The translations under genes and the position numbers were made by a program. Positions 38,928-56,213 of a DNA stretch of 64,000 nucleotides are shown in pieces (position 1 is the stretch's first letter; every line of letters begins with the position of its first letter). Under the pieces are notes generated by a model that saw only the letters and a program-made list of their open reading frames with translations, was not told the DNA's origin and made no database searches. The stretch is from UBA6814 sp040753075 (GTDB lineage: Bacteria; Desulfobacterota; Desulfovibrionia; Desulfovibrionales; Desulfovibrionaceae): positions 1 to 64,000 of the forward strand of contig JBFMHA010000006.1 in the NCBI GenBank assembly GCA_040753075.1. The letters run 5' to 3'.

Positions 38928-41561
38928 ATGCCCAAGATCACCTTTGAGCCGCGGGGACGCAGCGTGGACGTCGCGCCGGGGACCGGGCTGCTGGAGGCGG
39001 CGGCGCGGGCCGGGGTGCGGGTGGCGTCCGAGTGCGGCGGCAAGGGCGCCTGCGGCTCCTGCCTGTGCCTGGCGCAGGGCGGCAAGGTCGCCGGGGACAG
39101 CGCGGCCTTCCTCGCCCCGGAGGTGGTCGGGGAGGGCTACGTCCTGGCCTGCCGCGCCCTGGCGGGCGAGGAGGACACGACCCTCCGGGTCCCGGAGCAG
39201 TCCTCCTGCGAGAGCGGCCAGTTCGTGAGCGAGGACCCGACCTGCGGCGAGGCCCCGGCCCCCGAGCCGGCGGACCTGCCCGCGGCCGTCCTCTCCCTGG
39301 CCGTGGAGCCGCCCCGGGCCGGCGACGGCCGCTCGGACCTGGACCGGGTCGGCGCAGCGCTGGAGAAGGCGGGGGAGGAAAGGCCGGCCTTCGCCCTGTC
39401 CGCCATGCGCAAGGCCGCCGCGGCCCTGCGCGCCGAGGAGGGAAGGATATCCCTGGCGCTGGACCGCACCCGGGGCCGGGCCTTCCGGCTGCGGCCCGCC
39501 GGGGCGGCCGGGCATCCGGTGGGCGCGGCCGTGGACCTGGGCACCACCACCGTGGCCGCGGCCCTGGTGGACCTCGCCACCGGCCGCACCCTGGCCGCGG
39601 ACACCGCCTACAACACCCAGACCTCGCGCGGCCTGGACGTGATCAGCCGCATCGCCTGGGCCGCCCGGCCCGGCGGCCTGCGCGAACTGACCCGCCTGGC
39701 CCGGGGCGCGGTGAACCGCCTGCTGGAGGGCCTGGCCCGCCGCGTGGGCCTGGCCCGCCGCGACATCACGGCCGTGTCCCTGTCCGGCAACACCACCATG
39801 ACCCACCTGCTGCTCGGCCTCCCGCCCGAGCACATCCGCCTGGCCCCCTACACCCCGACCGTGTTCGCGCCGGACGGCCTGGACTGCCGCGAGGCCGGGC
39901 TGTTCGCGCACCCCGCGGCCCCGCTCTTCCTGGCCCCGGCCGTGGGATCCTACGTGGGCGGGGACATCGCCTCCGGCCTGCTGGCCTCGGGCGTGGCCGA
40001 GGCCGAGGGCCTCTCGCTCTTCCTGGACCTGGGCACCAACGGCGAGGCGGTGCTGGGCGACCGGGACTTCCTGCTCTGCTGCGCCTGCTCGGTGGGGCCG
40101 GCCTTCGAGGGCGGCGGGCTCAGCCACGGCATGCGCGCCGCCTTCGGCGCGGTGGAGCGCGTGGACGTGGACCCGGCCAGCGGCGCGGCCGAGGCCCAGA
40201 CCATCGGGGGCGGCCCGGCCCTGGGCCTGTGCGGCTCCGGGGCCATCTCCCTCATGGCCGGGCTGTTCCGGGCCGGCTGGCTGGATCCCGCGGCCCGGCT
40301 GGACCGCTCCCGGACCAGTCCCGCCATCAGGATCGACGGCCGGTCCGCGGAGTACCTGCTGGTCCCGGCCCACGCGTCCGGGACCGAGCGCGACATCACC
40401 GTGAGCGAAACCGACTTCGACAACCTGCTGCGCGCCAAGGCCGCGGTGTACGCGGGGTGCGACCTGCTCCTGGCCCGGGCCGGCCTGGAGTTCGCGGACC
40501 TGGACCAGGTGGTGGTGGCCGGAGGGTTCGGCCGGTTCCTGGACGTGGAGTCCGCGGCGGCCATCGGGCTCCTGCCCGACCTGCCGCGGGAGAAGCTCCG
40601 CTTCGCGGGCAACGCCTCCCTGGCCGGCTCGGCCCGCTGCCTTCTCTCCCGCGCGGCCCAGGCCAGACGCCGCGAGATCGCCGGCCGCATGACCTACCTG
40701 GACCTCTCGGACGAGCCCGCCTACATGGACCGCTTCACCGCCGCCCTCTTCCTCCCCCACACCGAGGCCGCCCGCTTCCCCGGGGCGGCGGCGCGGATGG
40801 CCAGCGACGGAACACGCCCTTCTTCCGGATCCGAGCCCCCATCCGACGTGGATGGTCTTTCCAAGGTGAACACCCCGGCGGTTGCTTCTTCGGACACTCC
40901 CGCCCGGCCGGGGGCGAAGCAACCGGCCGGGGCCGCCGCGCCCGAGACGCCCAAGGAGGCCAGCCTGCGCCAGGCCGCGGAAAAGGCCGCGGCGGAGCTG
41001 GCCGGCGGGGACCTGGCCGCCCGCGCCGCGGGCCTGGGCCTGGACGCGCCCGGGCCGGACGGCAGCCTGGAGTTCCGTTTCCTGGAGCGGAGGTTGCGGG
41101 TGGTCCCGCCCGGCTACGAGGTGTCGGACGCCGCGGACGGCTCCCCGGCGAGGGCGGCCGAGGCCGCGCTGGTGCTGCACCTGCTGGCCCTGCCCGCGCC
41201 CGTCCAGCCCGGCGGCGAGCCCATCGCCTTCCGGGAGCTGCCCTCCGGCCCCTTCTACCTGGGGCCGTTCCGCTCCCGCTCGGTGGAGCCCCTGGCCGCG
41301 GCGGTGGGCAACGGCCTGGACAGGCTGCGCGCGGCCCTGGCCGGGTTCGACTGGACGGAGGCGCCGCATGGCGACTTCGCGGCCCGCATCCGGGTGCTGG
41401 GCAACCTCTTCGTGACCCTGGTCCACCGCCGGGGCGACGAGGAATTCCCCCCGGCCGCGGACCTGCTCTTCGACCCCTCGGCCCGCCACATCCTGGACGC
41501 GGACGCCGCCGCCACCCTGGCCTCCCGCCTCTGCCTCTCCCTGGTCCGCCGCCTGGGCTGA
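38928..41561 (+). CDS. acsV: reductive activator of the corrinoid protein (RACo/AcsV-like) fused to a DUF3786 domain
   Basis: The protein re-reduces accidentally oxidised Co(II) corrinoid using ATP. Residues 1-85 are a [2Fe-2S] ferredoxin domain (C36, C42, C45 in CGGKGACGSC and C75). The middle (about 190-610) is the DUF4445/ASKHA ATPase: VDLGTTTVAAALVD, LSGNTTMTHLLLG, LDLGTNGEAVLG, GGFGRFLDVESA. After a Pro/Ser-rich linker (about 613-680), residues 680-877 form a DUF3786 domain: VLHLLALP, FRELPSGPFYLGPF, GDEEFPPAADLLFDPSARHIL. DUF3786 is usually a separate protein of unknown function. The fusion suggests it acts with the activator or its corrinoid substrate. The gene follows acsC after a 159-bp gap with a large inverted repeat. 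Confidence 0.92.
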   Translation: MPKITFEPRGRSVDVAPGTGLLEAAARAGVRVASECGGKGACGSCLCLAQGGKVAGDSAAFLAPEVVGEGYVLACRALAGEEDTTLRVPEQSSCESGQFVSEDPTCGEAPAPEPADLPAAVLSLAVEPPRAGDGRSDLDRVGAALEKAGEERPAFALSAMRKAAAALRAEEGRISLALDRTRGRAFRLRPAGAAGHPVGAAVDLGTTTVAAALVDLATGRTLAADTAYNTQTSRGLDVISRIAWAARPGGLRELTRLARGAVNRLLEGLARRVGLARRDITAVSLSGNTTMTHLLLGLPPEHIRLAPYTPTVFAPDGLDCREAGLFAHPAAPLFLAPAVGSYVGGDIASGLLASGVAEAEGLSLFLDLGTNGEAVLGDRDFLLCCACSVGPAFEGGGLSHGMRAAFGAVERVDVDPASGAAEAQTIGGGPALGLCGSGAISLMAGLFRAGWLDPAARLDRSRTSPAIRIDGRSAEYLLVPAHASGTERDITVSETDFDNLLRAKAAVYAGCDLLLARAGLEFADLDQVVVAGGFGRFLDVESAAAIGLLPDLPREKLRFAGNASLAGSARCLLSRAAQARRREIAGRMTYLDLSDEPAYMDRFTAALFLPHTEAARFPGAAARMASDGTRPSSGSEPPSDVDGLSKVNTPAVASSDTPARPGAKQPAGAAAPETPKEASLRQAAEKAAAELAGGDLAARAAGLGLDAPGPDGSLEFRFLERRLRVVPPGYEVSDAADGSPARAAEAALVLHLLALPAPVQPGGEPIAFRELPSGPFYLGPFRSRSVEPLAAAVGNGLDRLRAALAGFDWTEAPHGDFAARIRVLGNLFVTLVHRRGDEEFPPAADLLFDPSARHILDADAAATLASRLCLSLVRRLG

Positions 41562-41582
41562 GCGCCCGACCGCGGACCGGCC

Positions 41583-44207
41583 TCAGGCCGGCTCGCGCCG
41601 GTCCAGGAGGAAGGGGGCGAACTCCCGGTCCGCGGTCAGGATGTGGTCCAGGATCCAGGCCTTGGCGAAGGCCAGGAACTCGATGCTCATGTTCAGGTTG
41701 TTGTCCCGGATGCGCTCCTTCTTGTCCTGAATCTCCCGCAGGAGCTCCCGGTGCAGGCTCCGGTGCCGGTCCAGGCCGGGGTATCCGGCCCGCTCCAGCA
41801 GGGCCTCCTCGGTCCGGAAGTGGTTTGCGGCCACCTGGATGAGTCCGTCCACCCCCTCCTCCACCGCGGCCCGTCCCGCGGAGCGCAGGAGCAGTTCGTG
41901 GACCTTCCCGGCCGCGTCGAACAGCCGCCGGTGCTCCCGGTCGATGTCGGCCACGCCCAGGGCGTACTCGTCGTGCCAGGAGAAAAGGCCCAGCTCGGTC
42001 ATCCGCGGGTCGAACACCGACTCCATGCGCCGCCGGTAGGTCTCGAACAGCTTCCAGCGCACCACCGGGACGTCCTGCAGGATGCCGGTCGGGATGCAAT
42101 AGGCCCTGGTCCGCTCCCGGGCCCGCGCCTGGTAGATGCACGGGATGTCGAACAGCACCCGTCCCTCCCCGTAGAACTGGCCCGGGCCGAGGCTCTCGAC
42201 CACGTGGTCCCGGAGCCGGACGTCCACCCGCCCCGATTCGACGAGCAGCAGGCCGGGCTCCCCGGCCTGGGACACGCCCTCTCCGGGGGCCAGGTCGACG
42301 AGCCGCATGTCCCGGGCCATGCGGCTCTGGATCACGGCCGGAATGGATTCGCCGAACAGCCAGGTCTGCTGCAGGAACTCGCGCCGTTCGGACAGCTCCC
42401 CGTACTCCCGGTCCAGTCCGGTGGCCCGGAGCACGTCGCGGAACAGCCCGCCCGGGAGGCGCAGCACGCGCACGTGGGAGGCGGCCCGGTAGGTGGCCCG
42501 GGACGGCGCGCCGGACAGGGCCGAGACGTCGCCCACCAGGTATCCGGCGGTGACGCGGTTCTGCACCCCCTGCTCCGGGTCGAGCATCTCCGCCACGCCG
42601 GTGATGATGAGCAGCACGTCCCGGTTGCGCTGGCCCCGCTTCAGGAGGATGGACTCGGGGTTGTAGGTCCGGACCTCCTGGTTCATGAGCAGCCGCGCCA
42701 TGTGCCGCTCCATCCCGGGCAGGGCGTCCTCCAGGTAGTGGTGGGCCAGGAGGCGGACGAAGTCCTGGGCGCCGGGGATGAGCACGTCCTTCATGCCGAA
42801 GGGCGCGCCGGAGCCGATCTCCTTCTGGCTGTCCGTGAGCGGCTCGGCCGTGTGGGAGAGGATGATCTTGGCCGAGGGGTCGTCCCGGAAGTCCTCGGCC
42901 CGGCCGTGGATGAGGCCGCCGCCGATGTCCAGCTTCTTCACGTCGGCCTTGCGCAGGTAGTCCTTCCAGACCCGCTCGAAGGCCTCCCGGGACAGGCCGG
43001 GCGCGTCCGCGTCTTCGGTCAGGAACGACTCCAGGACCTCGCAGCCGGCGATGTCCGCCAGGTGGGCGTAGGTCCGGCATCCCTCCCCGCTCCTGGCCCG
43101 GAAGAACATGATCGTGGTCTCCACCGGGTGCGGCGAGAACACGGGCATGACCTCCAGGCCGTCCACGTCGTTGTAGCGGCCCTCCCGCAGGGGGCGCAGG
43201 TCGAAATAGCGGGCGAACTCGTCCTCGGGCTGGGAGACCAGCGCGGCCCACTTCTTGGCCACGCAGGCCTGGACGTGCGGTGCGGCGAAGTGCTTGAGGC
43301 GACGTCCGGCCTGCATGAGCGTGGTCAGGCCGCAGAAGTGGTCGTCGTGGGCGTGGGTGTGGAACACGCCCTCGATCTCGTTCACGCCGATGCCCAGCGC
43401 GGTCAGCGAGTGGAGGATGTTGGGGCCGGCGTCGATGAGGTAGGTCCGGCCCTGGAACATGAGGATGCTGGACATGGTGGGCCGGTTGACGTCCCAGCCG
43501 TCGCCGTCGCCGGAGTGGATGACCGCGAAGTACTCCCGGCCCAGGTCGTTGAACCCCAGGGGATAGGGCGAGGCGTACCGGGCCCGGGGGGCCAGGTTGA
43601 GGTCCACCCGGGTCCGCTCGTCCCGGTAGGCGAACTCGAAGACGTTGGACTCCAGGCGGCGGACCGTTACCCCGCCTCTCACCTCCGCCTCGTCCTGGCC
43701 GATGACCAGCGTGTCCAGGAGGTCCTCGGTGGGGCGGATGCCGCCGAAGGCGAAGCGCAGCTTCTGGCGCATCTCCAGCCGGGCGCGGGCCGGGGAGAGG
43801 CCCGCCTGGCGCATCTCCTCCTCGCTGACCAGGCCGTAGTTCCCCCGGTGGATGTAGCGCATCTGGGCCCGGACCTGCTGCTCCGAGCCCAGGAGCAGGG
43901 GCCGTCCCCCGGTGTTGTTGGGATGGTTCGGCAGGATGAGCCCCTGCCGGTAGAGCATCTGGAGGACCGGAAACTCCGCGAGGTTGGAGAAGGCCCCGTT
44001 CTGGACCAGGACGTCGGAGAGGAGGATGGCGTTGGGCCCGGTCTCGCAGCGCACGCCGCGGCGCTCGGCGGGCACGATCAGGCCGCGCTTCATGAGGTGC
44101 TTCACGCTGTCCGCCGGACAGCCGCAGAGGATGCGCAGGTCGGCGTCCGGGACTTCGATCCAGAAGACGCCGTCCACCACCTCGATCTTCTTCAGCGCGT
44201 CACGCAT
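41583..44207 (-). CDS. metallo-beta-lactamase fold / two cNMP-binding domains / hemerythrin fusion
   Basis: The 874-residue protein combines an N-terminal region of about 220 residues with no assigned family, a metallo-beta-lactamase fold with HTHAHDDHFCG (about 282-292), two cyclic-nucleotide-binding-type beta domains (about 525-640 and 650-740), and a C-terminal bacteriohemerythrin (about 750-874) with the di-iron pattern WHDEYALGVADIDREHRRLF, ANHFRTEEALLERAGYPGLDRH and ILDHILTADREF. Hemerythrin would bind O2; the cNMP domains could sense cAMP, which the adenylate cyclase encoded 10 kb away may make. An oxygen- or cAMP-gated hydrolase is a reasonable reading; a flavin-free relative of oxygen-scavenging enzymes is another. 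ATG 44207 has GGGAG at 7 nt. It is divergent from the giant kinase gene. Confidence 0.9.
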   Translation of the reverse strand: MRDALKKIEVVDGVFWIEVPDADLRILCGCPADSVKHLMKRGLIVPAERRGVRCETGPNAILLSDVLVQNGAFSNLAEFPVLQMLYRQGLILPNHPNNTGGRPLLLGSEQQVRAQMRYIHRGNYGLVSEEEMRQAGLSPARARLEMRQKLRFAFGGIRPTEDLLDTLVIGQDEAEVRGGVTVRRLESNVFEFAYRDERTRVDLNLAPRARYASPYPLGFNDLGREYFAVIHSGDGDGWDVNRPTMSSILMFQGRTYLIDAGPNILHSLTALGIGVNEIEGVFHTHAHDDHFCGLTTLMQAGRRLKHFAAPHVQACVAKKWAALVSQPEDEFARYFDLRPLREGRYNDVDGLEVMPVFSPHPVETTIMFFRARSGEGCRTYAHLADIAGCEVLESFLTEDADAPGLSREAFERVWKDYLRKADVKKLDIGGGLIHGRAEDFRDDPSAKIILSHTAEPLTDSQKEIGSGAPFGMKDVLIPGAQDFVRLLAHHYLEDALPGMERHMARLLMNQEVRTYNPESILLKRGQRNRDVLLIITGVAEMLDPEQGVQNRVTAGYLVGDVSALSGAPSRATYRAASHVRVLRLPGGLFRDVLRATGLDREYGELSERREFLQQTWLFGESIPAVIQSRMARDMRLVDLAPGEGVSQAGEPGLLLVESGRVDVRLRDHVVESLGPGQFYGEGRVLFDIPCIYQARARERTRAYCIPTGILQDVPVVRWKLFETYRRRMESVFDPRMTELGLFSWHDEYALGVADIDREHRRLFDAAGKVHELLLRSAGRAAVEEGVDGLIQVAANHFRTEEALLERAGYPGLDRHRSLHRELLREIQDKKERIRDNNLNMSIEFLAFAKAWILDHILTADREFAPFLLDRREPA

Positions 44208-44394
44208 GGTCGCTCCCGGGGCGGCCGCCGGTTGGTCGGACGGGTTGCGGCCCTGCGCCGACCATAGCATCCTTCCCCACGGCCCGCCACCCGCGCCGGG
44301 GGAACGGCGCGGCGCCGAAGCCGAAAGGAGTCCGGGCCGCCCCTCCGGTGAACCAACCAACAACTCGCCAACACAGCACAAATCCTACCTCCCG

Positions 44395-44423
44395 TTGACG
44401 CGCGTGCGCCTCTCCGGCATATC
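44395..44423 (+). promoter_or_regulatory. candidate promoter of the giant hybrid kinase gene
   Basis: TTGACG (44395-44400) and CATATC (44418-44423) are 17 bp apart within the 288-bp divergent gap. The start would be near 44430, leaving a 65-nt leader with AGGAG at 44481-44485. The -35 box is good, the -10 box weak. Confidence 0.4.
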
Positions 44424-44495
44424 TGCGAAATGCATCTTCAGAACTGCCCCGGCCCCGCGGGCAGTCCTGCCGGAAGACCAAGGAGCCTCGCCACC

Positions 44496-52526
<8,031 letters not shown>

Positions 52527-52528
52527 AC

Positions 52529-53617
52529 ATGGACGCCAAGCCGACTGTCCTGGTGGTGGACGACACCCCGTCCAACATCCGCATCCTGAACGACCTGCTG
52601 CGCGACGACTACCTGGTGCGGGTGGCCACCGGCGGCCAGGCCGCCCTGGACATCGCCCTGTCCGGAGAGCCCCCGGACCTGGTGCTCCTGGACATCATGA
52701 TGCCGGACATGGACGGCTACGAGGTCTGCCGCCGCCTCAAGGACGACGCGCGGACCCGGGAGGTCCCGGTGCTCTTCGTCACCGCCATGACCGAGGAGGC
52801 GGACGAGGCCAGGGGCCTGGACCTGGGGGCGGTGGACTACATCACCAAGCCCTACCGGGCCGGGCTGGTCAAGGCCCGGGTGCGCAACCACCTGGAGCTC
52901 AAGCGCCACCGCGACGACCTGGCCGGGCTGGTGCGGGAGCGCACCGCGGAGCTGGCCCTGACCCAGGCCGTGACCATCGAGAGCCTGGCCACCCTGGCCG
53001 AGACCCGGGACCCGGAAACCGGCGGCCACATCCGCCGCACCCAGCACTACGTCCGCATCCTGGCCGAGCGCCTGCGCCGGGAGAACCCCGCGGCGTGGGA
53101 CCTGGACGACGCCACCGTGGAGCTGCTCTTCCTGTCCGCGCCCCTGCACGACGTGGGCAAGGTGGGGGTGCCCGACAGCATCCTGCTCAAGCCCGGCCGG
53201 CTGGAGCCCGACGAGTTCGAGCACATGAAGAAGCATACGGCCTACGGCCGCGACGCCCTGACCCGGGCCGAGGCCCGGCTCGGGCAGAACTCTTTTCTTC
53301 GCTTCGGCGCGGAAATATCCTACACCCACCACGAGAAATGGGACGGATCGGGCTATCCCCGGGGCCTGGCCGGCGCGGCCATCCCCGCCTCGGGCCGGCT
53401 CATGGCCCTGGCCGACGTGTACGACGCGCTCATCAGCCGGCGGGTGTACAAGCCGCCCTATCCCCACTCCCGGGCGGTGGAGATCATCGCCCAGGGCCGA
53501 GGGAGCCATTTCGATCCGGCGGTGGCCGACGCCTTCGCCATGGAGCAGGAGAGCTTCCGGGCCGCGGCCCTGGAACACGCCGACTTCGCCGAGGAGCGCG
53601 AGGCGCTCCAGGGCTGA
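52529..53617 (+). CDS. response regulator with HD-GYP c-di-GMP phosphodiesterase output
   Basis: The 362-residue protein has an N-terminal receiver (VVDDTPSNIRILNDLL; phosphoacceptor in LVLLDIMMPDMDGYEVC; Lys in YITKPYR), a coiled connector, and an HD-GYP domain with LHDVGKVGVPD and THHEKWDGSGYPRGL, the metal-binding HD and the GYP signature. HD-GYP domains hydrolyse c-di-GMP. It starts 2 bp after the giant kinase stop, so the kinase's Hpt domain is the natural phosphodonor. Confidence 0.95.
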   Translation: MDAKPTVLVVDDTPSNIRILNDLLRDDYLVRVATGGQAALDIALSGEPPDLVLLDIMMPDMDGYEVCRRLKDDARTREVPVLFVTAMTEEADEARGLDLGAVDYITKPYRAGLVKARVRNHLELKRHRDDLAGLVRERTAELALTQAVTIESLATLAETRDPETGGHIRRTQHYVRILAERLRRENPAAWDLDDATVELLFLSAPLHDVGKVGVPDSILLKPGRLEPDEFEHMKKHTAYGRDALTRAEARLGQNSFLRFGAEISYTHHEKWDGSGYPRGLAGAAIPASGRLMALADVYDALISRRVYKPPYPHSRAVEIIAQGRGSHFDPAVADAFAMEQESFRAAALEHADFAEEREALQG

Positions 53618-53634
53618 ACCCGCAAGGAAGGGAC

Positions 53635-55143
53635 ATGGACAAACCCCGCCTGCTGGTGGTGGACGACACCCCGGCCAACATCAAGGTCCTGAACGACCTG
53701 CTCCGGGAGGACTACGTGATCGCCGTGGCCACCAGCGGCCCCCGCGCCCTGGAGCTGGCCTGGGGCGAGGAGCCGCCGGACCTGGTGCTCCTGGACGTGA
53801 TGATGCCGGACATGGACGGCTACGAGGTCTGCCGCCGGCTCAAGGCCGACCCCCGCACCCGGGACGTGCCGGTGATCTTCGTCACCGCCATGGCCGAGAC
53901 CGAGGACGAGACCCGGGGCTTCGAACTGGGGGCGATGGACTACATCGCCAAGCCGGTGAGCCCTCCCATCGTGCAGAGCCGGGTGCGCTCGGCCATCGCC
54001 CTGCGCCGCAAGACCCGGGAGATGGAGGCCCTGTCCCGCAAGCTGGCGCGCTACCTCTCGCCCCAGGTCTACCAGTCCATCTTCGAGGGCAGCACCGAGG
54101 CCCGCATCGAGTCCCGGCGCAAGAGGCTCACGGTGTTCTTCTCGGACATCGTGGGCTTCACCACGGCCACCGAGCGCATGGAGGCCGAGGCCATGAGCGC
54201 CCTGCTCAACGCCTACCTGGAGGCCATGTCCGGCATCGTGCACAAGCACGGCGGGACCATCGACAAGTTCATGGGCGACGCCATCATGGCCTTCTTCGGC
54301 GACCCCGCGAGCCGCGGCGAGAAGGAGGACGCCCTGGCCTGCACGGCCATGGCCCTGGACATGCGGGAGGCGCTCAAGGACCTGCGGAAGGAGTGGTTCC
54401 GCCAGGGCGTCGAGACCCCCTTCTCGGTGCGCATCGGCATCAACACCGGCTTCTGCACCGTGGGCAACTTCGGCAGCGCCGAGCGCATGGAGTACACCAT
54501 CATCGGCGCGCCGGTGAACCTGGCCAGCCGCCTGCAGACCGCGGCCGAGCCCGACCAGGTGCTGGTGTCCCACGAGACCTGGTCCCTCATCCGGGACCGG
54601 TTCTACTGCATCAAGCGCAAGCCGCTCGCCCTCAAGGGCATCCCCTACCCGGTTCCCACCTACCAGGTGGTGGACACCTACGAGCGCATGCCCGGCGACC
54701 ATTCCGTCTTCTCCCTGGGCAGCCTGGCCGAGGAGGCCCTTGTCGCGCCGCACGACGCGCCGGCCGGCGAGGTGCGCCGGATGCTCGGCGACGACCCCAT
54801 GGCCTGCGCGGTGGTGGCCAGGATCCGCACCCCGGCGGGCCTGGTGCGCAACCTGGACCTCATGCTCCTGGAGGCCGGGGGCGGCGAGGCCGCGGCCCTC
54901 TCCCTGCCGGTGGGCGAACTCATGGACCCCGACCCCCTCATGCTGGAGGCCGCGATACCCCTGGCCGAGGCGGCCCGCCTCGCCACCCAGCGCCGGGAAG
55001 GCCGCGCCGGCGATCCGCTGGTGGTCACCCAGGCCGGCCTCCTGGCCGGGCTGGTGGCTGTGCCCGCCCTTCTCGGACGGCTGGCCGAGCTGCACGAGGA
55101 GTCCGCGGACGCGGGCCGCGGGCCGGCGGGAAAGACCCCGTGA
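53635..55143 (+). CDS. response regulator with class III adenylate cyclase output
   Basis: The 502-residue protein joins a receiver nearly identical in layout to its neighbours (VVDDTPANIKVLNDLL; LVLLDVMMPDMDGYEVC) to a class III cyclase catalytic domain (about 155-335). Metal Asp residues are in FFSDIVGFT and FMGDAIMAFFGD; the purine-selecting pair is Lys (IDKFMGD) and Thr (MEYTIIGAPVNLASRLQ), the class IIIb adenylate-cyclase pattern, and the transition-state Asn and Arg are present. A C-terminal ~110 residues look like a weak CBS-type domain (PVGELMDPDPLMLEAAIPLA). It would make cAMP on phosphorylation. Cyclic-nucleotide-binding domains occur in the MBL-hemerythrin protein nearby. Confidence 0.93.
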   Translation: MDKPRLLVVDDTPANIKVLNDLLREDYVIAVATSGPRALELAWGEEPPDLVLLDVMMPDMDGYEVCRRLKADPRTRDVPVIFVTAMAETEDETRGFELGAMDYIAKPVSPPIVQSRVRSAIALRRKTREMEALSRKLARYLSPQVYQSIFEGSTEARIESRRKRLTVFFSDIVGFTTATERMEAEAMSALLNAYLEAMSGIVHKHGGTIDKFMGDAIMAFFGDPASRGEKEDALACTAMALDMREALKDLRKEWFRQGVETPFSVRIGINTGFCTVGNFGSAERMEYTIIGAPVNLASRLQTAAEPDQVLVSHETWSLIRDRFYCIKRKPLALKGIPYPVPTYQVVDTYERMPGDHSVFSLGSLAEEALVAPHDAPAGEVRRMLGDDPMACAVVARIRTPAGLVRNLDLMLLEAGGGEAAALSLPVGELMDPDPLMLEAAIPLAEAARLATQRREGRAGDPLVVTQAGLLAGLVAVPALLGRLAELHEESADAGRGPAGKTP

Positions 55144-56213
55144 GCCCGTCCCGCAAGCCCAGGGTCCTGGTGGTGGACGACACCCCGGCCAACCTGCGCA
55201 TCCTGTCCGACGCCCTGCGGACCGACTTCGAGCTGGCCCTGGCCCCGTCCGGGGCCCGCGCCCTGGAGATCGCCTTTTCCGAGGAGCCGCCCGACCTCAT
55301 CCTCCTGGACATCATGATGCCGGAGATGGACGGCTACGAAGTCTGCCGCCGACTCAAGGACGACGAGCGCACCCGGGACGTCCCGGTGCTCTTCGTCACC
55401 GCCATGGCCGAGGCCGAGGACGAGGCCAAGGGCCTGGCCCTGGGGGCCATCGACTACATCACCAAGCCCATCAACCCGGCCCTGGTCAAGGCCCGGGTGC
55501 GCAACCACCTGGCCCTGCGCCAGGCCGCGAAACTCCGCGAGGACGTGGAGCGCATCACCCGGCACGACCTCAAGAACCCTCTCACCGAGGTCATCAGCCT
55601 GCCCCAGATCCTGGCCCTGGCCGACAACCTGGACGACGGCCAGCGGGAGATGCTCTCCCGCATCGAGCAGGCGGGCTACGCCATGCTGCGGCTCATCAAC
55701 TTCTCCCTGGACCTGTTCAAGATGGAGCAGGGAGTCTACCGCTACCGGCCCGAGCCCCTGGACCTGGCGAGCCTGTGCCGCCGGGTGGCCCAGGAGCTGG
55801 AGGATTTGGCCGCCTCGACCGGGGCGAAGGTGGAGCTTTTCGTGGACGGCCGTCCCGCGGCCGGGGGGGAGGCGTTCACGGTCCCGGGCGAGGAGCTGCT
55901 GTGCCGCTCCATGCTGGGAAACCTGGTGCGCAACGCCCTGGAGGCCTCGCCCCGGGGCGGGGTGGTGCGGGTGGACCTCACTGGCGGCGACCCGGCGCGG
56001 ATCGCGGTCCACAACGCCGGAGCGGCGCCGGCCCAGGTGCGGGAGCGGTTCTTCGAGAAGTACGTCACCTACGGCAAGGAGCGGGGCACCGGGCTGGGGA
56101 CCTACTCGGCCCGGCTCACCGCCGAGGTCATGGGGGGGCGCATCTCCCTCGCCACCTCGGAGGAGGACGGGACCGCCGTGACCGTGGAGATCCCGGGAAA
56201 GAAGGCGGACTAG
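55140..56213 (+). CDS. receiver-histidine kinase protein
   Basis: The 357-residue protein starts at a GTG overlapping the cyclase stop. A receiver (VVDDTPANLRILSDAL; LILLDIMMPEMDGYEVC; YITKPIN) precedes a small kinase core: dimerisation box VERITRHDLKNPLTEVI with the phosphorylatable His near 141, and an ATPase domain with LVRNALEASPRGG and GTGLGTYSARLTAEVMGG. A receiver placed ahead of a kinase lets an upstream phosphate signal set the activity of a second kinase. Its stop overlaps that of the convergent CheY-like gene. Confidence 0.92.
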   Translation: MSPSRKPRVLVVDDTPANLRILSDALRTDFELALAPSGARALEIAFSEEPPDLILLDIMMPEMDGYEVCRRLKDDERTRDVPVLFVTAMAEAEDEAKGLALGAIDYITKPINPALVKARVRNHLALRQAAKLREDVERITRHDLKNPLTEVISLPQILALADNLDDGQREMLSRIEQAGYAMLRLINFSLDLFKMEQGVYRYRPEPLDLASLCRRVAQELEDLAASTGAKVELFVDGRPAAGGEAFTVPGEELLCRSMLGNLVRNALEASPRGGVVRVDLTGGDPARIAVHNAGAAPAQVRERFFEKYVTYGKERGTGLGTYSARLTAEVMGGRISLATSEEDGTAVTVEIPGKKAD

